From contig NZ_JAASTT010000024.1 in assembly GCF_014322795.1 (NCBI RefSeq), positions 1-61,010 on the forward strand: a stretch of 61,010 nucleotides of DNA. The letters run 5' to 3'. A program made the position numbers and the translations under genes. The stretch comes from Paenilisteria portnoyi (GTDB lineage Bacteria; Bacillota; Bacilli; Lactobacillales; Listeriaceae). Positions within the stretch are counted from its first letter, which is position 1. Each line of letters opens with the position of its first letter. The notes beneath the pieces are model-generated. The model was not told the DNA's origin. It searched no databases and worked only from the letters and a program-made list of their open reading frames with translations. Shown here one piece after another: positions 52,360-61,010 of this stretch.

Positions 52360-54270
52360 ATGGGAACGATTCGCCTAACAACGGCACAAGCTTTAATAAA
52401 ATTTATCAATCAGCAGTATGTCGCGATTGACGGCAAAATTACGCCATACGTCGAAGGGTTATTTCAAGTTTTTGGACATGGGAATGTGGTCGGAATCGGC
52501 CAGGCATTGGAAGAAGATCCAGGTCATTTGAAAGTGATCCAAGGAAAAAATGAGCAAGGAATGACGCATGCAGCGATCGCTTTTGCGAAACAAAACTTGC
52601 GGAAAAAGATCTTCGCCATCTCCACATCGGCAGGTCCTGGATCGGCGAATCTAGTGGCGGCGGCTGGGACGGCATTTGCGAATAATATTCCCGTATTGCT
52701 TTTACCAGCGGATACATTTGCGACGCGACAACCGGATCCAGTTCTGCAACAATTGGAACAGGATTATAGTGCAGCGGTGACAACGAATGACGCGCTGAAG
52801 CCAGTTTCTCGGTATTGGGATCGGGTGACGCGTCCCGAACAGTTGATGAGCAGTTTGTTACGCGCTTTTGAAGTGATGACGAACCCGGCAACATCAGGTC
52901 CTGCAACGGTTTGTATTTGTCAGGATACGGAAGGCGAGGCGTACAATTTTGATGAAGCGTTTTTTGAAAAGCGGATTCATTATATCGATCGCAAAGCACC
53001 GACGGAACGGGAACTTGTTGGGGCGCTGGAACGGATCAAGGAAAGTGAACGACCTGTGATCATTGTTGGCGGAGGCGCGCGTTATTCGGAAGCTCGTGAG
53101 GTATTGATCGCTATTTCGGAAAAATATAATATCCCGCTAGTGGAGACGCATGCTGGGAAATCAACGGTAGAATTTCAATTCAAAAATAACCTAGGCGGGA
53201 CGGGAATCCTCGGTACAAGTGCTGCCAACTCGGTGATTCGAAACGCAGATTTGGTGATTGGAATCGGCACACGATATACGGATTTCACGACATCGTCAAA
53301 AACGGCTTTTAATTGGGATAAAACACGCTTTTTGAACATCAATGTGAGCCGCCCGCAAGCGTATAAATTAGATGCTTTCCAAGTGGTGGCGGATGCAAGA
53401 GTGACACTCGAACTTCTTGCTGAACGACTCGGTAATTATGAAACAGCGTATGGCTCGGAATTGGCAACTTTGAAAGCAACTTGGCTTGTTGAGCGCGATC
53501 GCCTTGCTAATGTAACGTTTAAGCGTGATAATTTTGATCCAGAAATTAAGAATCAATTCTCACAAGAAGTTTTAAATGAATATTCGGATGCGCTAAATAC
53601 GGAATTATCGCAAACGGCAGCGTTCCTTGCAATTAATGATACAGTTGCCGAAGATAGCATCGTAGTTGGGGCGGCTGGCTCTTTACCTGGTGACTTGCAA
53701 CGACTCTGGAACCCACTCGTTCCAAACACGTACCATTTAGAATACGGATATTCGTGCATGGGGTATGAAATTTCCGGTTCACTTGGTGCCAAACTCGCTG
53801 CGCCAGAACAAGAAGTATATGCGATGGCGGGTGACGGCAGTTTCCTAATGCTTCATTCCGAGCTTATCACGGCACTGCAATATAACCACAAAATCAACAT
53901 TTTGCTGTTCGATAACTCTGGTTTTGGCTGTATTAATAATCTGCAAATGGAGCACGGCAGCGATAGTTATTTCTGTGAATTTAGAACGGCGGATAACCAG
54001 ATTATGAATATCGATTACGCTAAAGTAGCAGAAGGTTATGGCGCGAAAACTTACCGTGCTAACACAATTCCTGAGTTAAAAGCGGCACTTGAGGATGCTA
54101 AAAAGCAAACGGTTTCCACGCTGATCGAAATGAAAGTCCTACCGAAAACGATGTCAGATGGCTATGATGCTTGGTGGCACGTTGGCGTTTCAGAAGTTTC
54201 CACGAAAGATAGTATTCAAAAAGCGCATGAAGCTATAGAAAAGAAATTGGAGAAAGCTAAAAAATACTAA
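52360..54270 (+). CDS. iolD: 3D-(3,5/4)-trihydroxycyclohexane-1,2-dione hydrolase
   Basis: The 636-residue enzyme uses thiamine diphosphate to open the inositol-derived ring. It has an N-terminal PYR domain with catalytic Glu region, and a C-terminal PP domain with the GDGS(x)...N motif (AGDGSFLMLHSELITALQYNHKINILLFDNSG). The ATG at 52360 follows AGAGGTGG; a GTG at 52348 is in frame but too near the site. Confidence 0.92.
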   Translation: MGTIRLTTAQALIKFINQQYVAIDGKITPYVEGLFQVFGHGNVVGIGQALEEDPGHLKVIQGKNEQGMTHAAIAFAKQNLRKKIFAISTSAGPGSANLVAAAGTAFANNIPVLLLPADTFATRQPDPVLQQLEQDYSAAVTTNDALKPVSRYWDRVTRPEQLMSSLLRAFEVMTNPATSGPATVCICQDTEGEAYNFDEAFFEKRIHYIDRKAPTERELVGALERIKESERPVIIVGGGARYSEAREVLIAISEKYNIPLVETHAGKSTVEFQFKNNLGGTGILGTSAANSVIRNADLVIGIGTRYTDFTTSSKTAFNWDKTRFLNINVSRPQAYKLDAFQVVADARVTLELLAERLGNYETAYGSELATLKATWLVERDRLANVTFKRDNFDPEIKNQFSQEVLNEYSDALNTELSQTAAFLAINDTVAEDSIVVGAAGSLPGDLQRLWNPLVPNTYHLEYGYSCMGYEISGSLGAKLAAPEQEVYAMAGDGSFLMLHSELITALQYNHKINILLFDNSGFGCINNLQMEHGSDSYFCEFRTADNQIMNIDYAKVAEGYGAKTYRANTIPELKAALEDAKKQTVSTLIEMKVLPKTMSDGYDAWWHVGVSEVSTKDSIQKAHEAIEKKLEKAKKY

Positions 54271-54291
54271 TACCATAGGGGGTATTTGCTC

Positions 54292-55191
54292 ATGATTACA
54301 TGGGGAATCGCGCCGATCGGCTGGCGCAACGATGATATACCGGAAATTGGAGCAGGAAACACGTTGCAGCATCTACTGAGTGATATCGTAGTCGCTGGTT
54401 TTGAAGGCACGGAAGTTGGCGGTTTTTTCCCAGAAGCGGACGTTCTAAATAAAGAGCTCGCGCTTCGGAATTTGAGAATCGCCGGGCAATGGTTTAGCAG
54501 TTTTATCATTCGTGATGGTGTCGATTCGGCAAAAAAAGCGTTTACGGAGCACTGTGCTTACTTGAAAAAAGTGAACGCAAATGTCGCGGTTGTATCGGAA
54601 CAAACGTACAGTATTCAAGGATTAACGAAGAACGTTTTCACGGAAAAACCACATTTCACCGAACAAGAATGGGCGCAATTATGCGAGGGACTCAATGAAC
54701 TTGGTACGATTGCTGATGCGCATGATTTGAAACTGGTTTACCATCATCATTTAGGAACTGGTGTCGAGACGCTTGCAGAAGTGGATCAACTGATGGCTGG
54801 TACGGATCCCGCGCGCGTTCATTTGCTTTACGATACAGGTCATATTTTCGTCGCGGAAGGCGATTACATGGCGCTGCTTGAAAAACATATCGATAGAATC
54901 GCACACGTTCATTTTAAAGATGTAAGAAAAGACGTGATGGTTGCGTGTAAACAAGAAGGGCTCTCCTTTTTGCAGTCGTTTTTAAAAGGCATGTTCACCG
55001 TACCTGGCGATGGTTGTATTGATTTTGTTGAAGTATATAATCGCTTGCAAAAATTTGGATATAGCGGCTGGATCGTCATTGAAGCAGAGCAAGATCCCGC
55101 TGTTGCCAATCCTTTGGAGTACGCCTTAATTGCTAGGAAATACATTGATGAGAACTTGCTACAAGCAAAAATAGGGGAGCGATCGATATGA
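54292..55191 (+). CDS. iolE: Inosose dehydratase
   Basis: The 299-residue TIM-barrel enzyme removes water from 2-keto-myo-inositol. The start block [32 protein letters not shown] is nearly identical to Bacillus IolE, and the metal-binding YHHHLGTG and [10 protein letters not shown] are present. The ATG at 54292 has GGGGG 9 bases upstream. It overlaps the transporter gene by 4 bases. Confidence 0.93.
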   Translation: MITWGIAPIGWRNDDIPEIGAGNTLQHLLSDIVVAGFEGTEVGGFFPEADVLNKELALRNLRIAGQWFSSFIIRDGVDSAKKAFTEHCAYLKKVNANVAVVSEQTYSIQGLTKNVFTEKPHFTEQEWAQLCEGLNELGTIADAHDLKLVYHHHLGTGVETLAEVDQLMAGTDPARVHLLYDTGHIFVAEGDYMALLEKHIDRIAHVHFKDVRKDVMVACKQEGLSFLQSFLKGMFTVPGDGCIDFVEVYNRLQKFGYSGWIVIEAEQDPAVANPLEYALIARKYIDENLLQAKIGERSI

Positions 55192-56624
55192 AAAGTCCAG
55201 AACAAGCGGGTCCAGAAGTAGCTTTGGAACAGGCGCCAGCGAATAAACGAACGCCGAAAGCTTACTTGCGACTAATCACAATTATTTCAACATTTGGTGG
55301 TTTGTTATTTGGTTACGATACAGGTGTTATAAACGGAGCGCTTCCCTACATGTCAAAAGCAGGTCAACTGAATTTATCGCCTGCCGGAGAAGGTATTGTG
55401 GCGAGTTCCCTCCTATTTGGAGCTGCATTTGGTGCCATATTTGGAGGTAGATTATCCGATCGGAGTGGTCGTAGACGAAATATCATGACGCTGGCGATTA
55501 TCTTCTTCGTCGCAACACTTGGTTGTACGTTTGCGCCGAATATGGGTGTCATGGTCATTTTCCGTGTGTTACTTGGGCTTGCAGTCGGCGGAGCTTCGGT
55601 AACTGTACCAACATACTTAGCAGAAATGTCCCCCGCGCATAGACGTGGGCGGATGGTAACGCAAAATGAATTAATGATTGTAACCGGTCAATTGCTTGCC
55701 TTCACGTTTAATGCCATCATTGGAACCACGCTTGGTGAAGATGGCAACGTATGGCGTTACATGCTTGTGATTGCAACGATTCCAGCCGTTATTCTGTGGT
55801 TCGGAATGCTGATCTTACCAGAAAGTCCACGTTGGCTAGCTTCCAAAGGTAAAATTGGCGATGCCTTGCGCGTGTTACAACAAATTCGAGAAGAAAATGA
55901 GGCGAATAAAGAGTTAACAGAAATCAAAGATAACATCGCCGCTGAAAAAGAAATTCAAAAAGCGACATTCAAAGATTTGAGCGTCCCTTGGGTGAGGCGA
56001 ATCGTCTTTATCGGAGTCGGAATCGCGATTGTCCAGCAAATTACGGGCGTCAACTCGATCATGTACTACGGCACTGAAATTTTGCGAGATGCAGGGTTTG
56101 GGACCGAGGCAGCGCTGATTGGGAACATTGCGAATGGCGTCATATCTGTGGCCGCGACCTTCCTCGGCATTTACTTGCTTGGAAAAGTAGGACGGCGACC
56201 GATGCTAATCACAGGACTTATAGGCACGACTTGCGCGCTACTCCTAATTGGAATTTTGTCGATGTTGCTACAAGGAACCGAAGCGCTACCATACGTAGTT
56301 CTAAGCTTGACGGTCACATTCCTTGCGTTCCAACAAGGCGCGATTTCACCAGTAACGTGGCTAATGCTGTCCGAAATTTTCCCGCAACGATTACGCGGAA
56401 TAGGCATGGGAACAACCGTATTTTGCTTATGGATTACGAATTTTCTCGTTGGTTTTTCATTCCCTATTTTACTGGCAAACGTTGGCCTATCCGTCACATT
56501 CTTCATGTTTGCAGTACTCGGCGTTTTTGCGATTCTTTTCGTTAAAAAATACTTACCAGAAACAAAAGGTCATTCTTTAGAACAGATCGAATATTATTTC
56601 CGGAACTATATTAAATTCAAGTAA
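55188..56624 (+). CDS. iolT: Inositol/proton symporter, IolT-type MFS
   Basis: The 478-residue protein is a 12-helix sugar porter with [16 protein letters not shown] in helix 1, the [10 protein letters not shown] loop, PESPRWL at the end of the first half, [19 protein letters not shown] in helix 7 and PETKG at the end. In Bacillus the slot between iolE and iolG holds iolF, a different MFS transporter, and iolT lies elsewhere; here the IolT-type symporter fills that slot. Confidence 0.88.
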   Translation: MKSPEQAGPEVALEQAPANKRTPKAYLRLITIISTFGGLLFGYDTGVINGALPYMSKAGQLNLSPAGEGIVASSLLFGAAFGAIFGGRLSDRSGRRRNIMTLAIIFFVATLGCTFAPNMGVMVIFRVLLGLAVGGASVTVPTYLAEMSPAHRRGRMVTQNELMIVTGQLLAFTFNAIIGTTLGEDGNVWRYMLVIATIPAVILWFGMLILPESPRWLASKGKIGDALRVLQQIREENEANKELTEIKDNIAAEKEIQKATFKDLSVPWVRRIVFIGVGIAIVQQITGVNSIMYYGTEILRDAGFGTEAALIGNIANGVISVAATFLGIYLLGKVGRRPMLITGLIGTTCALLLIGILSMLLQGTEALPYVVLSLTVTFLAFQQGAISPVTWLMLSEIFPQRLRGIGMGTTVFCLWITNFLVGFSFPILLANVGLSVTFFMFAVLGVFAILFVKKYLPETKGHSLEQIEYYFRNYIKFK

Positions 56625-56660
56625 ATGAAAGCGCTATAAACCTATGAATTGGAGGAATAA

Positions 56661-58560
<1,900 letters not shown>

Positions 58561-58582
58561 ATAAGAAAAGAGGAGACACACG

Positions 58583-59419
58583 ATGAAGTTATGTTTCAAT
58601 GAAGCAACGACACTTGAAAACTCTAATTTAGAAAAAGATTTAGCAATTTGTGAAGCGAATGGCTACGATTATATCGAAATTAGGAGTATGGATAAACTAC
58701 CAGAGTACCTAGAGACACATAGCATTGACGAGCTCGCTGAGTATTTCAAGACACATCACATTAAACCGCTAGCTCTAAACGCACTCGTATTTTTCAACAA
58801 TCGTGACGAAGCTGGTCATGCCGCAATCATTCAAGAATTTAAAGAAATGATGGCAATCTGTGATAAAATTGGCGCGAAATACGTCGTTGCAGTGCCACTA
58901 GTAACGACCGATAAAATTTTGAAAAAAGATATCAAAGCAAGTAGCGTAGCGGTACTCGAGGAATTATCCGACATTGCAAAACTACATGGAGTCAAGATTG
59001 CCGTTGAATTTGTTGGACATCCAGAGTGCACCGTCAACACATTTGAAGATGCGTATGATATCGTTCAAAGCGTCAATCGCGAAAATGTAGGTCTCGTATT
59101 TGATTCCTTCCATTTCCACGCGATGGGCTCTAATATCGAGAGCCTAAAAAACGCAGATGGCTCCAAAATCTTCATTTTTCACATCGATGACACCGAAGAT
59201 TTCCAAATCGGTTTACTAACAGACGATGACCGCGTTTGGCCCGGCCACGGTGCGATAGACCTTAACGCACATATCCAAACCTTAAAAGAAATCGGCTATT
59301 CCGACGTTGTTTCCGTAGAACTTTTCAGGCCAGAGTATTACAAATTGACACCAGAAGAAACGATCCGAAAAGCAAAAGAAACCACCGTCAAAGTAGTGTC
59401 CAAATATTTCAGCATATAG
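58583..59419 (+). CDS. iolI: Inosose isomerase
   Basis: The 278-residue TIM barrel has the same length and near-identical blocks as Bacillus IolI (KLCFNEATTLENSNL, HHIKPLALNALVFFNN, HFHAMGSNIESL). It isomerises 2-keto-myo-inositol to 1-keto-D-chiro-inositol, letting the pathway use D-chiro-inositol. Metal ligands are Glu and His in VEFVGHPECT, DSFHFHAM and HIDD. Confidence 0.93.
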   Translation: MKLCFNEATTLENSNLEKDLAICEANGYDYIEIRSMDKLPEYLETHSIDELAEYFKTHHIKPLALNALVFFNNRDEAGHAAIIQEFKEMMAICDKIGAKYVVAVPLVTTDKILKKDIKASSVAVLEELSDIAKLHGVKIAVEFVGHPECTVNTFEDAYDIVQSVNRENVGLVFDSFHFHAMGSNIESLKNADGSKIFIFHIDDTEDFQIGLLTDDDRVWPGHGAIDLNAHIQTLKEIGYSDVVSVELFRPEYYKLTPEETIRKAKETTVKVVSKYFSI

Positions 59420-59425
59420 CATAGA

Positions 59426-59457
59426 AATCCACGAGTGGCAACAAAAGCTCGTGGATT
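59426..59457 (+). terminator. Intercistronic hairpin between iolI and iolJ
   Basis: AATCCACGAG pairs perfectly with CTCGTGGATT around a 12-base loop, but only a short T run follows. It may act as a partial terminator or a processing or stability element that sets the level of iolJ mRNA. Confidence 0.55.
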
Positions 59458-59482
59458 CTGTTTCAATACGAGGAGGTATAAT

Positions 59483-60334
59483 ATGTTAGTAACCCTAAAC
59501 GAAGTACTTAAAAAAGCGCACAGCGAAAAATACGCAGTTGGCCAGTTCAATATCAATGGCTTATCATGGATTCACGCCATCTTAATCGCCGCCGAAAAAG
59601 AAAAAGCCCCCGTCATCATCGGCGCGTCAGATCGAATGATAGACTTTCTAGGCGGATTCCAAACGATCACATCGATGGTCAAAAATCTAATCACAGAACA
59701 CAGTATCACAATCCCCGTCGTGCTCCACTTAGATCATGGAACCACCGTCGCGCGTTGCAAACAAGCGATCGATGCTGGCTTCACATCCGTCATGTTCGAC
59801 GGCTCCAAATACCCGATCGCAGAAAATATTCGCCTAACCAAAGAAGTCACCGATTACGCCCACGCGCGAGGCGTTGATGTCGAAGCAGAAGTAGGCACGG
59901 TTGGCGGCAACGAAGACGGCTTAATCGGCAACATCAACTACGCCGACCTAGAAGAATGCGTCATGATCACCAAAGAAACCGGCATCGACGCACTAGCAGC
60001 AGCACTCGGTTCCGTCCACGGCAACTATCAAGGCGAACCCGTCCTAGGATTCCGAGAAATGGCCGCCATCCAAGACTCCATTCAGATCCCGCTCGTTCTC
60101 CATGGCGCATCCGGCATCCCGCCCCACCAAATCAAACGCGCCATCACGCTTGGCCACGCCAAAATCAACGTCAACACCGAGTGCAATAAATCCTGGCTCA
60201 CAGCAATCCGCCAAGCACTCACCGAGAATCCAGACACACACGAACCCCAAGTCATCCTAGAACCAGGCCGCGAAGCAATCACAGCAACCGTCCAAGTAAA
60301 AATCCAGGAATTCGGCTCCACAGGAAAAGCATAG
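59483..60334 (+). CDS. iolJ: 6-phospho-5-dehydro-2-deoxygluconate aldolase
   Basis: The 283-residue class II aldolase splits the IolC product into dihydroxyacetone phosphate and malonic semialdehyde. It has the zinc ligands and catalytic Asp in VVLHLDHGTT, EVGTVGGNEDG, GSVHGNYQG and the phosphate loop LHGASGIP. The start has GAGGAGG. The coding strand is rich in C (26 C against 12 G in 60061-60120), unlike upstream genes. Confidence 0.93.
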   Translation: MLVTLNEVLKKAHSEKYAVGQFNINGLSWIHAILIAAEKEKAPVIIGASDRMIDFLGGFQTITSMVKNLITEHSITIPVVLHLDHGTTVARCKQAIDAGFTSVMFDGSKYPIAENIRLTKEVTDYAHARGVDVEAEVGTVGGNEDGLIGNINYADLEECVMITKETGIDALAAALGSVHGNYQGEPVLGFREMAAIQDSIQIPLVLHGASGIPPHQIKRAITLGHAKINVNTECNKSWLTAIRQALTENPDTHEPQVILEPGREAITATVQVKIQEFGSTGKA

Positions 60335-60341
60335 TTAATTT

Positions 60342-60370
60342 TTGAAACCTCCTCTGAATCTTGCTATACT
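60342..60370 (+). promoter_or_regulatory. SigmaA-type promoter of the terminal VOC gene
   Basis: TTGAAA (60342-60347) and TATACT (60365-60370) are 17 bp apart, just after the iolJ stop codon. Confidence 0.75.
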
Positions 60371-60410
60371 AAACAAGCAATCAAAAAGCAATAGAAAAGA
60401 GGAATTAGAA

Positions 60411-60791
60411 ATGATTCATAAAATCGGTCAAGTCATGCTTTACGTCAACGATCAAGAAGCATCAGCAAAATTTTGGACAGAAAAAGTAGGTTTTGTCATC
60501 ACCTCCGAAAGCGCACCAACAGACGGAGAACGCTGGATTGAAATCGCACCAACCAACGACTCTGCAACAAAATTCGTGCTCCAAGACAAAGTAGCCGTTG
60601 CCAAAATACAACCAGAAATGAATCTAGGAACACCATCTATCCTCTTGTATGGAGAGAACCTTGATGCCATGTACGAAGATTTCAAATCAAAAGGCATCAC
60701 AGTTGGCGATCTAATCGACGTCCCAAATATGGGCCGCGTCTTCAACTTTGCTGATGATGAAAATAACTATTTTGCAATCCTTCAAAAATAA
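60411..60791 (+). CDS. VOC-family (glyoxalase/bleomycin-resistance-like) protein
   Basis: The 126-residue protein has the paired beta-alpha-beta modules of the VOC fold: QVMLYVNDQEASAKFWTEKVGF is the typical first module, and the second ends VFNFADDENNYFAI. Metal ligands are not obvious. AGAGGAA lies 9 bases before the ATG. It has its own promoter and is independent of the iol operon. An IS end begins 34 bp after the stop. Confidence 0.8.
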   Translation: MIHKIGQVMLYVNDQEASAKFWTEKVGFVITSESAPTDGERWIEIAPTNDSATKFVLQDKVAVAKIQPEMNLGTPSILLYGENLDAMYEDFKSKGITVGDLIDVPNMGRVFNFADDENNYFAILQK

Positions 60792-60825
60792 TACGAAACA
60801 AAAAAGCCTAGCTACTCATTGAATG

Positions 60826-60934
60826 TGATACACTCCCCATAAAGTAGACACTAGAAAAATAAAAATTCTAGTATTTACTTTAAGGGAGTGTTTTTTGTAT
60901 GGTTAAAAATAAAAAGACATTTGAAGAACGATTA
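60826..60934 (+). mobile_element. Left end of an IS3-like element, interrupted
   Basis: The end starts TGATACACTCCCCAT and contains a large inverted repeat: 60831-60856 pairs imperfectly with about 60866-60890, closing at CTAGAA/TTCTAG. The repeat covers the AAGGGAG ribosome site of the transposase ATG at 60899. The element is cut after 109 bp by a second, related IS end. TG at the extreme end and the K-K-T-F-E-E-R-L start of the protein fit the IS3 family. Confidence 0.7.
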
Positions 60935-60937
60935 TGA
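60899..60937 (+). pseudogene. Truncated IS3-like OrfA
   Basis: The frame runs M-V-K-N-K-K-T-F-E-E-R-L and stops at the TGA that begins the inserted second element. The peptide matches the start of IS3-type OrfA proteins, so the gene was broken by the insertion. Confidence 0.65.
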
Positions 60938-61010
60938 TATGCTCCCTATAGAGTAGACAATGGAAAAAACAAAAATTCCAAATCTACTTTATAAGGGAGT
61001 TTTTTGTATG
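60935..61010 (+). mobile_element. Left end of a second IS3-like element
   Basis: It starts TGATATGCTCCCTATAGAG and is clearly related to, but not the same as, the first end. It has the same plan: an inverted repeat from CTCCC to GGGAG enclosing a GGAA/TTCC closing stem, then an ATG at 61008-61010 where the window ends. The body of the element lies outside the window. Confidence 0.7.

Noticed and set aside
52000-56000. Replication terminus (dif) at the GC-skew change
   Set aside because: No sequence resembling the Firmicute dif consensus was seen; the skew change may have other causes.

Overview
The window is low-to-moderate GC Firmicute chromosome and the gene order points to Listeriaceae. 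The run fruR-fruK-fruA, xre, comK, a small IDEAL protein, addB-addA, yisK, yisL, yitT-yitU-yitV-yitW, a PfpI protein, pbuG, patA, an amino-acid ABC transporter with an ArpJ-type fusion, pit, a cation-diffusion facilitator, an ArsC-like protein, a class A PBP, fumC, yheB-yheA and yhaO-yhaN-yhaM matches, as I recall it, the lmo2337-to-lmo2220 stretch of Listeria monocytogenes read backwards. Differences from L. monocytogenes (the inositol genes after yhaM, no prsA, several unfamiliar small genes) suggest one of the other Listeria lineages. The species is not determined. No rRNA, tRNA, CRISPR array or prophage is visible.

Layout: 1-921 is AT-rich and holds a decayed IS30-type transposase fragment and a perfect 14-bp inverted repeat. 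922-4479 is a fructose PTS operon. 4586-6139 carries an Xre regulator, an intact comK (a known prophage insertion site in Listeria) and an IDEAL protein. 6302-15687 is a co-directional run: AddAB recombination nuclease, a FAH-family enzyme and two membrane proteins. 15730-20149 has a 29-residue membrane peptide on the minus strand, yitU-yitV-yitW, a lone PTS EIIA, a small coiled-coil membrane protein, a probable LhrA small RNA and a PfpI/DJ-1 protein. 20185-30267 is mostly minus-strand transport and metabolism: purine permease, aminotransferase, amino-acid ABC transporter and phosphate transporter. 30747-38460 holds a reductase/DNA-repair/VOC operon, metal transporters, a SigmaB-type promoter before a cysteine-less ArsC homologue, and a bifunctional PBP. 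38784-47484 is fumC, yheB-yheA, a Nudix protein and the DNA/RNA nuclease genes yhaO-yhaN-yhaM. 47595-60334 is a tautomerase and a complete myo-inositol locus, iolR divergent from iolABCDE-T-GHIJ. It has tandem IolR-like operators and a cre site, so induction by inositol and glucose repression can be read from its promoter. 60411-60791 is a VOC protein. The window ends in two IS3-like left ends, one inserted 36 bp into the transposase gene of the other.

The most unusual content is intergenic. One repeat family (about 125 bp, copies at 23583, 34335 and 38464) has long terminal arms that differ between copies but stay complementary within each copy. In two copies a second 71-bp repeat is nested inside, in opposite orientations, and a lone 70-bp copy of that second repeat abuts the terminator of the LhrA-like RNA. 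Two of the three large copies lie between a stop codon and the next terminator, so they should be transcribed in 3' untranslated regions. Other points of interest are a run of nine G just before a TTG start codon, a GC-skew reversal inside the inositol operon, and hairpins that would hide the ribosome-binding sites of both IS elements.
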